Position numbers and translations under genes: made by a program. The notes beneath the pieces were generated by a model, which worked only from the letters and a program-made list of their open reading frames with translations, had not been told where the DNA came from and did not search any database. A stretch of 33,000 bases of DNA from Sphingomonas sp. (GTDB lineage: Bacteria > Pseudomonadota > Alphaproteobacteria > Sphingomonadales > Sphingomonadaceae), in assembly GCA_019744885.1 (NCBI GenBank), contig JAIETY010000131.1:1-33000 (forward strand), in the 5' to 3' direction. Below, piece after piece: positions 8,073 to 13,883 of this stretch (the stretch's first letter is position 1; every line of letters starts with the position of its first letter).

Positions 8073-8992
8073 GCGTTCGACGCCCGCGTCAGATTGAGGA
8101 ACACATCCTCCAGATCGGCCTCACGGGTCGAGACGTCGACGATGCCATAGCCGTTCGCCTGCACCGCTGCGAGCACTTGCCCCGCATTCACGCGGTCCTT
8201 CTGATAGGTGATCGACAGCACGCGTTCGCCCTTCAGCTCGATCTTGTGGAAGGCGGCGTCAGCGGGTGCGTCGTGCACGTCACGGTCGACGGTAACTTCG
8301 ACGAGCTTCTCGGTCGCCATCCCGACCAGCGCGCGCGTCGGTTCGTTGGCGATCAGCTTGCCGTGGTTGATGATCGCGATCCGGTCGCAGAGCTGCTCGG
8401 CTTCCTCGAGATAATGCGTTGTCAGCACCACCGTCACGCCGCCCTGATTGAGTTCGCGCACATAGGCCCAGAGCTGTTGCCGCAATTCGATGTCGACGCC
8501 TGCCGTCGGCTCGTCGAGCACCAGCACCGGCGGGGTGTGGACCATTGCCTTCGCGACCATCAGCCGCCGCTTCATGCCGCCCGACAAGGTCCGCGAATAG
8601 GCCTTGGCCTTGTCCTCCAGATGCACCGCGCGCAGCAGCTCCATCGATCGCCGCTTGGCCTTGGGTACGCCGTAGAGTCCCGCCTGAATTTCGAGCGTCT
8701 CGAACGGCGTAAAGAACGGGTCGAACAGGATTTCCTGATTGACGATGCCGATCGACGCCTTGGCATTGCGCGGGTGCGCGTCGATATCGAAGCCCCAGAT
8801 CGACGCACTGCCGCTGGTCTTGTTGACGAGGCCGGCGAGGATATTTATCAGCGTCGACTTGCCCGCGCCATTGGGCCCGAGCAACCCGAAGATCTGCCCG
8901 CGCGGGACGTCGAAGCTGACCGCATCGAGCGCGCGCTTGCCGCCCGCATAGGTTTTGGACAGGCGGTCGATCGAAATGGCGGCGTCGGTCAT
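8069..8992 (-). CDS. ABC transporter ATP-binding protein (ABC-2 exporter type)
   Basis: A 307-residue nucleotide-binding subunit with Walker A GPNGAGKST (39-47), Q-loop Gln86, signature LSGGM (136-140), Walker B VLVLDEP (156-162) and the H-loop His193. The order and the C-terminal extension of about 90 residues match the CcmA/YadG/NodI-type ATPases that drive ABC-2 exporters. Such ATPases normally have a membrane partner next door, but here the downstream gene is nadB (4-nt overlap) and upstream is a VOC protein, so the permease must be elsewhere or lost. The substrate is unknown. Confidence 0.88.
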   Translation of the reverse strand: MTDAAISIDRLSKTYAGGKRALDAVSFDVPRGQIFGLLGPNGAGKSTLINILAGLVNKTSGSASIWGFDIDAHPRNAKASIGIVNQEILFDPFFTPFETLEIQAGLYGVPKAKRRSMELLRAVHLEDKAKAYSRTLSGGMKRRLMVAKAMVHTPPVLVLDEPTAGVDIELRQQLWAYVRELNQGGVTVVLTTHYLEEAEQLCDRIAIINHGKLIANEPTRALVGMATEKLVEVTVDRDVHDAPADAAFHKIELKGERVLSITYQKDRVNAGQVLAAVQANGYGIVDVSTREADLEDVFLNLTRASNA

Positions 8993-9044
8993 CCTTGCCG
9001 CTTAAGCCGCCAACGCCGCGCCGCCAAATATTTTCGGCGCCCGC

Positions 9045-9425
9045 CTATCGCTCCATCAGCGCCGACGGCCAGCCGATCCGCACCAGCAGCCCGTCAGGTC
9101 CGGCAATGCCGACTTCATACAGCCCCCATTCGCGGTGGCGCAGCACGCCGCCGGGACGGATGATCAGATCGTCGACCCGTGCGGCGATCGCGTCGATATC
9201 GGGCGTGCGGATGAAGACGCCGAACGGGTTATGCTCGGCGGGCACGCGCCACGGCCCGCTCCCGGCCTGGATCAGATGCACTTCGCAGCCCCAGCCGGTC
9301 ATGATGACATACTCATGCGATCCGCCGGTGCGCGCGAAGCCCAGCCGCTCCCAAAAGGGGATGGCGTTGACCAGATCGTTGCTCGGCACGATCGCGAACG
9401 CACCAACCGAAGGCGTGTCAGACAT
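9045..9425 (-). CDS. VOC-family (glyoxalase/bleomycin-resistance-like) protein
   Basis: A 126-residue single-domain protein with the paired beta-alpha-beta-beta-beta pattern of the vicinal oxygen chelate fold: VGAFAIVPSNDLVNAIPFWERLGF at the start, then EVHLIQAG, FIRTPDIDAI, and DGLLVRIGWP at the end. The family includes antibiotic-binding proteins, dioxygenases and isomerases; small stand-alone members like this one usually resemble bleomycin-binding proteins. I start at ATG 9425, 8 nt downstream of the preceding gene's stop, with a GGGAA about 10-15 nt upstream. An earlier in-frame start (9473) would run back into the upstream gene and encode non-conserved sequence. Specific function unknown. 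Confidence 0.78.
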   Translation of the reverse strand: MSDTPSVGAFAIVPSNDLVNAIPFWERLGFARTGGSHEYVIMTGWGCEVHLIQAGSGPWRVPAEHNPFGVFIRTPDIDAIAARVDDLIIRPGGVLRHREWGLYEVGIAGPDGLLVRIGWPSALMER

Positions 9426-9433
9426 CGAAGGCT

Positions 9434-10003
9434 CTATTCCCGCGTTAAGGTGGTGCGGTTGCGCGTCAGCCATGTCTCGGTCTTGTCGTCGAGGAAATCG
9501 ACTTCCTTCAGCGTCACCATCGTCGCCCCGTCGCGCTTGGTGGTCTCGCGGATGCGCGCCGGGCGGTCGTCGTCGCGGCCGTCCTGCACTTCCTCGATCG
9601 TCCAGCGATCGGCGGCCTCGGCCCGCGTCAGGCGCATGGTCGCCGTGTCGAGTTCGGCCTCGCGCCCCTTGCGGAAGCTCACGCTTTGCTCGCGCCCGGT
9701 GGCGGGATCGAGCAGCGCGGCGGTAGTGATCGTGACGATGCCGGTCTTCGGACCATCATCGAAATCGGCGTGGCGGATCAGCGTCAGCCCATCGCGCATG
9801 ATCTCGATCCGTACCTGCACCGGCAAGCCAAACCAGCGATCGGCCTGATAGTCGCGATATTCGAGCTGGCCCTTCCAGTTTCCCGCCATGCCCGCGCGGA
9901 TCGACGTCAGCGTCACCGCGTTGGGCGCGGTCTGCGCCTGCGCGATCGGCGCGACTGTTGCCGCGAGGCCTGCGAGCGCCAGCGTGAGTGTCTTCGGTGC
10001 CAT
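9434..10003 (-). CDS. Predicted secreted protein of unknown function
   Basis: A 189-residue protein beginning MAPKTLTLALAGLAATVAP with a signal-peptidase site after AQA (about residue 24), so it is probably periplasmic. The rest is hydrophilic and beta-rich with an early GNWKGQLEYRDYQ segment; this resembles lipocalin-like or NTF2-like secreted domains only in a general way and I assign no family. The start at 10003 is chosen because the signal peptide begins there; the frame stays open upstream but is junk-like. The stop lies 8 nt before the VOC gene, so the two may be cotranscribed. The zf-CHCC gene is divergent, 51 nt away. Confidence 0.75.
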   Translation of the reverse strand: MAPKTLTLALAGLAATVAPIAQAQTAPNAVTLTSIRAGMAGNWKGQLEYRDYQADRWFGLPVQVRIEIMRDGLTLIRHADFDDGPKTGIVTITTAALLDPATGREQSVSFRKGREAELDTATMRLTRAEAADRWTIEEVQDGRDDDRPARIRETTKRDGATMVTLKEVDFLDDKTETWLTRNRTTLTRE

Positions 10004-10054
10004 GCGCGCGATCCTGTGTTGCTGCGGTCCGCTGGCATTGCTATCGCGCGCATC

Positions 10055-10276
10055 ATGATCCCGCCACCTGAAACCACGCGCGTTAGCGCACCCCGCGTTG
10101 CCTGCGACGGCGCGCAGGCCGGTATCCCCGCCGCGCTCGGCCACCCGCGCGTGTTTCTGGAGATCGACGAGCGTGGCTTCGTCGACTGTGGCTATTGCGA
10201 CCGGCGCTTCGTGCTGATCGGCGGCCCGGCGGATGGGGTCAGTCGGGTAGAAGCTTCAATTGGCGGCACCGAATAA
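10055..10276 (+). CDS. zf-CHCC zinc-finger protein (NDUFS6-like)
   Basis: A 73-residue protein with the zf-CHCC pattern: Cys17 (VACDG), then HP (30-31), and CGYC (45-48) followed by DRRFVL. These four ligands bind zinc in the family, whose eukaryotic member NDUFS6 belongs to complex I; alphaproteobacterial members are small stand-alone proteins. Because it is short and falls at the end of a longer frame, it is easily missed. ATG 10055 is the only start that begins near the conserved segment. Its TAA stop overlaps by one base the ATG of the next gene (TAATG), suggesting coupling. Confidence 0.82.
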   Translation: MIPPPETTRVSAPRVACDGAQAGIPAALGHPRVFLEIDERGFVDCGYCDRRFVLIGGPADGVSRVEASIGGTE

Positions 10277-10512
10277 TGTCCGGTGCAGTCGAGCATTTGG
10301 CCAACCAACTGAAGGCGGCTTACGCGGCAGCGCCGAAGGACCGGAAGGTCGTGTGTATCCATCTTTTTGGCATCGAGCATGCCGCCGCCCTAGCAAGCGT
10401 GAGCAAGCACGATGTCGCAGAACGCGCTGGCTTGTCGCGCTCCTACGGGACCGAGCTCAATAAGGCAGTCAATCTGGCTGCCTATGTGAAGATAGTCAGG
10501 CCGCTAGCCTAA
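10276..10512 (+). CDS. Small HTH-like domain protein
   Basis: A 78-residue protein with a segment VVCIHLFGIEHAA followed by a helix-turn-helix-like stretch SKHDVAERAGLSRSYGTELNKAVNLAAYVKI. I recognise a family of short alphaproteobacterial proteins with IHLFGI...AERAG...SYGTEL...AxYV and an HTH-like fold, but no established function. The ATG shares a base with the stop of the zf-CHCC gene. Codon use appears less GC-biased than in neighbouring genes, which could indicate acquisition. tldD follows 27 nt later. Confidence 0.65.
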   Translation: MSGAVEHLANQLKAAYAAAPKDRKVVCIHLFGIEHAAALASVSKHDVAERAGLSRSYGTELNKAVNLAAYVKIVRPLA

Positions 10513-10539
10513 CGAGCGGACATGCCTATATTGCCGGGC

Positions 10540-11967
10540 ATGACCAGCCCGACAGACCCCCGCGCTTTCCTCTATGCCGCCACCCTCGACCCCGCCGAAG
10601 CGCAAGCGCTGACCGCGCAGGCGCTCGCGCATGCCGACGACGGCGAGCTTTACCTGCAATATCGCAAGGCCGAGGCGTTCGGCTTTGACGACGGGCGATT
10701 GAAGACCGCCAGCTATGATTCGCACGCCGGTTTTGGCTTGCGCGCGGTATCGGGCGAGACGACGGCGTTCGCGCATTCGAGCGAAATCAGCGCCGCCGCG
10801 ATCAAGCGCGCCGCCGAGACGATGGCGCTGATCGACCCCGCGACCGGCCCCAAGGCGCCGCCGCCGCAGGGCACCAATCGCCACCTCTATACCGGCGCCG
10901 ATCCGCTCGACCTGATGCCGTTCGCCGACAAGGTGAACCTATGTCAGACGATCGACGCCGCCGCGCGTGCGCGTGATCCCCGCGTCGCTCAGGTTTCGGT
11001 ATCACTGTCGGGATCGTGGAGCGTCGTCGAGATCGTCCGGGCCGATGGCTTCGTCGCCACCGACATCCGTCCGCTGGTGCGGCTCAACGTCTCGATTGTC
11101 GTCGAGCAGAACGGCCGCCGCGAAACGGGCACCTTCGGGCTCGGCGGGCGCTATCTCTATGATCAGGTGACCTCGCCCGAAGTCTGGAACCGCGCGATCG
11201 ACGAAGCGCTGGCGCAGGCGCTGGTCAATCTCGACGCGGTCGATGCGCCGGCGGGCGAGATGACGGTGCTGCTCGGGCCCGGCTGGCCCGGCATCCTGCT
11301 CCACGAAGCAATTGGCCATGGGCTGGAGGGCGATTTCAACCGCAAGGGCACCAGCGCCTTTTCAGGGAGGATCGGCGAGCGGGTCGCCGCGCCCGGCGTG
11401 ACCGTGGTCGATGATGGTTCGCTTAACGACCGGCGCGGGTCGCTGTCGATCGACGACGAAGGCACGCCGACGCAGGAAACGACGCTGATCGAGGACGGTA
11501 TCCTCAAGGGCTATATCCAGGACCGGCTCAACGCGCGACTGATGGGCGTCGCGCCGACCGGCAATGGCCGTCGCGAAAGCTTCGCGCACGCGCCGATGCC
11601 GCGCATGACCAACACGTTTATGCGGGGCGGGCGCGACAACCCCGCCGAGCTGCTGGGCCGCGTCAAAAAGGGCATTTTCGCCAAGAGCTTTGGCGGCGGG
11701 CAGGTCGATATCGTCTCGGGCAAGTTCGTGTTCAGCTGCACCGAGGCCTATCTGGTTGAGAATGGCCGCATCGGCGCGCCAATCAAGGGCGCAACGCTGA
11801 TCGGCGACGGGCCGAGCGTGCTCACCCGCGTGATCGGCATCGGCGACGATTTCGCGCTCGACGAAGGCGTCGGCATGTGCGGCAAGGGCGGTCAGAGCGT
11901 GCCGGCGGGCGTCGGTCAGCCGACGCTGCTGGTCGACGGGCTGACGGTGGGCGGTACGGCGGTTTAG
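10540..11967 (+). CDS. tldD: Metalloprotease TldD
   Basis: A 475-residue TldD, the zinc-bearing subunit that with TldE/PmbA degrades unfolded peptides and matures microcins and other modified peptides. The zinc motif is HEAIGH (255-260) within LLHEAIGHGLEGDFNRKG, and the late cysteine (GMCGKGGQSVPAGVGQPT, Cys447) corresponds to the third ligand of Escherichia coli TldD. I choose ATG 10540 (MTSPTDPRAFLY), where family similarity starts; ATG 10522 would add six residues and cannot be excluded. pmbA/tldE is not in the window. The gene converges with ccdB, six bases separating the two stop codons. A bulged inverted repeat (11958-11982) spans both stops and may serve both strands. Confidence 0.93.
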   Translation: MTSPTDPRAFLYAATLDPAEAQALTAQALAHADDGELYLQYRKAEAFGFDDGRLKTASYDSHAGFGLRAVSGETTAFAHSSEISAAAIKRAAETMALIDPATGPKAPPPQGTNRHLYTGADPLDLMPFADKVNLCQTIDAAARARDPRVAQVSVSLSGSWSVVEIVRADGFVATDIRPLVRLNVSIVVEQNGRRETGTFGLGGRYLYDQVTSPEVWNRAIDEALAQALVNLDAVDAPAGEMTVLLGPGWPGILLHEAIGHGLEGDFNRKGTSAFSGRIGERVAAPGVTVVDDGSLNDRRGSLSIDDEGTPTQETTLIEDGILKGYIQDRLNARLMGVAPTGNGRRESFAHAPMPRMTNTFMRGGRDNPAELLGRVKKGIFAKSFGGGQVDIVSGKFVFSCTEAYLVENGRIGAPIKGATLIGDGPSVLTRVIGIGDDFALDEGVGMCGKGGQSVPAGVGQPTLLVDGLTVGGTAV

Positions 11968-11973
11968 CCTCGT

Positions 11974-12270
11974 TTAAACGCCAGTAAGCAGCATGTCGAA
12001 GGCTGAGATGATGTCCAGGCGCGCATGATTGAGCGACGCGATGGGCTTGCGCAGCTCCGCAGCCCGAATCGCTGTTGCAAATTGCGTCATCAACATTACG
12101 TCTTCGCCGTTTACCGAGAATATTGGGTTGAGCCGGGGTTCTTGCCGATGGCTCTGGCTGACGGGTTCAAGCGGCACCACTAGGCGCGTCGCAATACGCC
12201 CAAAATGATCGGCCTGGCAGTCGACGACCATGCCGCCATCCATCAATATGTAGACGTCAGACTGCGCCAT
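11974..12270 (-). CDS. ccdB: CcdB-family toxin
   Basis: A 98-residue protein whose layout matches CcdB, the gyrase-poisoning toxin of type II CcdAB systems: VYILMDG at the start, then VDCQADHF, RLVVPLEP, LNPIFSVNGEDVMLMTQ, and a C-terminal helix ending FDMLLTGV. In plasmid F CcdB the last residues are W-G-I and the tryptophan is needed for gyrase poisoning; here the equivalent residues are T-G-V, so the gyrase mechanism may be weakened or the target changed. The start overlaps the ccdA stop by one base (TGATG), the usual antitoxin-first arrangement with coupled translation. Toxicity is untested. Confidence 0.85.
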   Translation of the reverse strand: MAQSDVYILMDGGMVVDCQADHFGRIATRLVVPLEPVSQSHRQEPRLNPIFSVNGEDVMLMTQFATAIRAAELRKPIASLNHARLDIISAFDMLLTGV

Positions 12271-12515
12271 CAGAACAGGCGGTAGCGCTCGAGCGGCAGA
12301 CCACGCTCATCAATCCAGCGATTGACCGAATCAGCCCACTCGCGATTCTCCTCGCGCCATTGGCGCGCACGTTCGCTTCGACTCGCCTCGCGCAATGCCG
12401 CTTCGCAAATCTGGCTCAGGTTCAAGCCAGCCGCGCGGGCAGCCTCGACGACGCCTGTGTCGAGCGATAGATTGACGGCCTTGCGCTTGCCGGAAGCGAT
12501 GGAATCGATCTTCAT
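12270..12515 (-). CDS. ccdA: CcdA-family antitoxin
   Basis: An 81-residue antitoxin. The N-terminal half (KRKAVNLSLDTGVVEAARAAGLNLSQI) has the strand-helix-helix pattern of a ribbon-helix-helix DNA-binding domain, and the C-terminal half (ARQWREENREWADSVNRWI then DERGLPL) matches the toxin-binding tail of CcdA. Two ATGs are possible. I choose 12515 because a -35/-10 pair places transcription start at about that base, while the ATG at 12521 would abut the -10 box. There is no Shine-Dalgarno sequence, so the transcript is probably leaderless. Both ATGs lie within an inverted repeat likely to be the autoregulatory operator. Confidence 0.85.
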   Translation of the reverse strand: MKIDSIASGKRKAVNLSLDTGVVEAARAAGLNLSQICEAALREASRSERARQWREENREWADSVNRWIDERGLPLERYRLF

Positions 12516-12534
12516 GCGCATAATTTATGCGCAT
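12514..12534 (-). promoter_or_regulatory. Probable CcdAB operator (perfect inverted repeat)
   Basis: Ten-base arms ATGCGCATAA and TTATGCGCAT are perfect reverse complements around one central base. The repeat covers the -10 box and the ccdA start codon. CcdA-type ribbon-helix-helix proteins bind palindromes at their own promoters, so this is the expected position for autorepression. A further ATGCGC lies just upstream (12540-12545) and could be an additional half-site. Confidence 0.7.
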
Positions 12535-12550
12535 TAGTCATGCGCGTCAA
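12522..12550 (-). promoter_or_regulatory. ccdAB promoter (sigma-70 type)
   Basis: On the minus strand TTGACG (12550-12545) is followed after exactly 17 nt by TAAATT (12527-12522). Six bases further is the A of the ccdA ATG at 12515, an expected +1 position. The -35 matches five of six consensus bases and the -10 four of six. The -35 box overlaps an unused in-frame ATG of the rightward gene. Confidence 0.6.
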
Positions 12551-12553
12551 TGC

Positions 12554-12559
12554 GGAGGT
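12554..12559 (+). promoter_or_regulatory. Ribosome-binding site deciding the start of the flavin-binding gene
   Basis: GGAGGT is an almost ideal Shine-Dalgarno sequence ending 5 nt before ATG 12565. It lies downstream of the in-frame ATG at 12550, which it therefore rules out as the main start. Confidence 0.75.
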
Positions 12560-12564
12560 CGCCG

Positions 12565-13125
12565 ATGTCCGAGTTCTTCACTGCCCTGAACGATGATCAC
12601 CGCGCCTTCATCGCGCGCCAGCCGATTTTCTTCGTCGCAACCGCCGCCGAGGGCGCGCGGATCAACCTGAGCCCCAAGGGGATGGACGCATTCCGCGTGC
12701 TTGGGCCCAACCGCGTTGCCTATCTGGATCTCGGCGGATCGGGGAACGAGACGCACGCGCATCTTGCCGCCGATGGCCGCATCACGATCATGTTCTGCGC
12801 CTTCGACAATCCTGCCCTGATCCTGCGGCTCTACGGGCGCGGGCAGGCGGTGGTCGCGGGCACGCCTGAGTATGACCAGCTTGCCGAAAACTTCCCGCGC
12901 CTCCCCGGCGCGCGGCAGATCTTCGACATTGCGGTCGACAGCGTCCAGGAAAGCTGTGGCTGGGGCGTGCCGCGCATGACGCTCGAGGCCGAGCGCCGCA
13001 CGCTCGTCAAATACCATGCCCAACAAGACCCCGCCGAACGCCTCGCCCGGATCGCCGAGCGGACGAAGAGCATCGATGGCCTGCCGGTGACAGTGCAGAC
13101 GGCGATGCCTGCGTGGGACGCCTGA
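12565..13125 (+). CDS. Pyridoxamine 5'-phosphate oxidase-fold (FMN-binding) protein
   Basis: A 186-residue protein of the PNPOx-like split-barrel fold. Characteristic stretches are FIARQPIFFVATAAEGARINLSPKG (15-39), VAYLDLGGSGNETHAHL (51-67) and GRITIMFCAFDNPALILRLYGRG (71-93), which form the flavin-binding barrel. Members of this subgroup reduce or bind flavin cofactors with unknown substrates and are distinct from PdxH. The start at 12565 is fixed by the strong GGAGGT upstream. It is divergent from ccdA with only 49 nt between the coding regions, so its promoter must overlap the ccdA control region or the gene body. The DUF2007 gene begins 4 nt after its stop. Confidence 0.83.
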   Translation: MSEFFTALNDDHRAFIARQPIFFVATAAEGARINLSPKGMDAFRVLGPNRVAYLDLGGSGNETHAHLAADGRITIMFCAFDNPALILRLYGRGQAVVAGTPEYDQLAENFPRLPGARQIFDIAVDSVQESCGWGVPRMTLEAERRTLVKYHAQQDPAERLARIAERTKSIDGLPVTVQTAMPAWDA

Positions 13126-13129
13126 CCCG

Positions 13130-13336
13130 GTGCCGCTTGCTGAACTCGGTCGCTTCTCGAAGAACGAAGCCAATATCCTGATCGGCGCGCTCGACGCGCA
13201 GGGCATCCCCGCCGTCGCGTTCGACGAAGGCGCGAGCATCGCCGACGGCAGCCAATATTTCATCCCGGTGCGGGTGATGGTCGACGAGGTCGACCTCGCC
13301 GATGCCCGCGCGATTGTCGTGGCGGCGCAGGGGTAA
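13130..13336 (+). CDS. DUF2007-like putative signal-transducing protein
   Basis: A 68-residue protein starting with GTG four bases after the upstream stop. It contains the pattern SKNEANILIGALDAQGIPAVAFDEG then IPVRVMVDEVDLADARAIV, resembling the DUF2007 family: one ferredoxin-like domain in which a helix selects between stacked strands. The family is annotated as putative signal transduction but has no firm function. Its closeness to the flavin-binding gene suggests one transcript. A short hairpin follows the stop. Confidence 0.7.
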   Translation: MPLAELGRFSKNEANILIGALDAQGIPAVAFDEGASIADGSQYFIPVRVMVDEVDLADARAIVVAAQG

Positions 13337-13337
13337 T

Positions 13338-13356
13338 CTGCCCAAAAAACGGGCAG
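13338..13356 (+). terminator. Possible weak terminator after the DUF2007 gene
   Basis: CTGCCC (13338-13343) and GGGCAG (13351-13356) form a 6-bp stem around an A-rich 7-nt loop, immediately after the stop codon and followed by TTGTTC. The stem is short and the T-tract broken, so termination is probably partial. It separates this operon from the glnK control region. Confidence 0.4.
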
Positions 13357-13421
13357 TTGTTCGCATCTGCACAAAAATCCACCGCTCTGCGACATGATCC
13401 TAACGCCGATTTACACAGTTT

Positions 13422-13437
13422 AACGTAAAGTTACGTT
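13422..13437. promoter_or_regulatory. Inverted repeat touching the glnK sigma-54 promoter
   Basis: AACGTAA-AG-TTACGTT is a perfect 7-bp inverted repeat ending directly beside the -24 element at 13438. NtrC enhancer sites usually lie 70 or more bases upstream and have a GC-containing TGCAC...GTGCA form, so this AT-rich site is more likely a binding site for another regulator. No candidate protein is evident in the window. Confidence 0.45.
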
Positions 13438-13452
13438 TGGCACGGTGTTTGC
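13438..13452 (+). promoter_or_regulatory. Sigma-54 (RpoN) promoter of glnK-amtB
   Basis: TGGCAC-GGTGT-TTGC is a perfect -24/-12 element: GG and GC are separated by ten bases. This predicts transcription from about 13464, 25 nt before the glnK start. RpoN promoters with NtrC activation are the rule for glnK-amtB, so expression is expected under nitrogen limitation. Confidence 0.88.
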
Positions 13453-13488
13453 GTAGTGATCTTCCGTGGCAATAGCCGGGGGATCAAT

Positions 13489-13827
13489 GTGAAGCTCGTC
13501 ATCGCGATCATCAAACCATTCAAGCTCGACGAGGTGCGCGAAGCGCTCACTGCGATCGGCGCGGCGGGCATGACCGTCACTGAAGTGCGCGGATTCGGGC
13601 GGCAAAAGGGTCAGACCGAAATCTATCGCGGCGCCGAATATACGACATCGATGGTCCCCAAGATCAAGATCGAGATCGCGTGCAGCGCCGATCTCGCGCC
13701 GCGCGTTGTCGAGACGATCCAGGCAGCGGCGCAGACCGGTGCGATTGGCGACGGCAAGATTTTCATCCTCGATATCGATTCTGCGGTGCGCATTCGCACC
13801 GGCGAAACCGACGAGACCGCCCTGTGA
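13489..13827 (+). CDS. glnK: Nitrogen regulatory protein P-II
   Basis: A 112-residue PII signalling protein, the exact family length. The T-loop contains the uridylylated tyrosine at position 51 (EIYRGAEYTT), and TGAIGDGKIF (82-91) is the B-loop that binds ATP/ADP and 2-oxoglutarate. PII trimers sense 2-oxoglutarate and energy state and gate ammonium channels. I call it GlnK rather than GlnB from its position directly before amtB and behind a sigma-54 promoter. The start is GTG 13489 preceded by GGGGGATC; longer starts in this frame lack family similarity. Its TGA overlaps a GTG that is in frame with amtB. Confidence 0.94.
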   Translation: MKLVIAIIKPFKLDEVREALTAIGAAGMTVTEVRGFGRQKGQTEIYRGAEYTTSMVPKIKIEIACSADLAPRVVETIQAAAQTGAIGDGKIFILDIDSAVRIRTGETDETAL

Positions 13828-13831
13828 GTGG

Positions 13832-13879
13832 GGCTGTGACTGAGGCTGTCACTAAGGCTGTCACTGGGGCCGTGAGGGG
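13832..13879 (+). repeat. Four 12-nt tandem repeats between glnK and amtB
   Basis: Three close units, GGCTGTGACTGA, GGCTGTCACTAA and GGCTGTCACTGG, are followed by a decayed fourth, GGCCGTGAGGGG. They fill most of the 56-nt gap. Because the unit is a multiple of three, the frame from the GTG at 13824 (overlapping the glnK stop) stays open through the array, reading AVTE-AVTK-AVTG-AVRG, and continues in frame into AmtB at 13884. The last unit supplies the amtB Shine-Dalgarno sequence. Confidence 0.8.
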
Positions 13880-13883
13880 GCAT

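Noticed and set aside
11958..11982. Bidirectional terminator between tldD and ccdB
   Set aside because: The inverted repeat has a one-base bulge and no T-tract in either direction; noted in the tldD entry only.
13360..13421. NtrC enhancer sites upstream of glnK
   Set aside because: TGCAC occurs once near 13368 but no properly spaced inverted partner was found.
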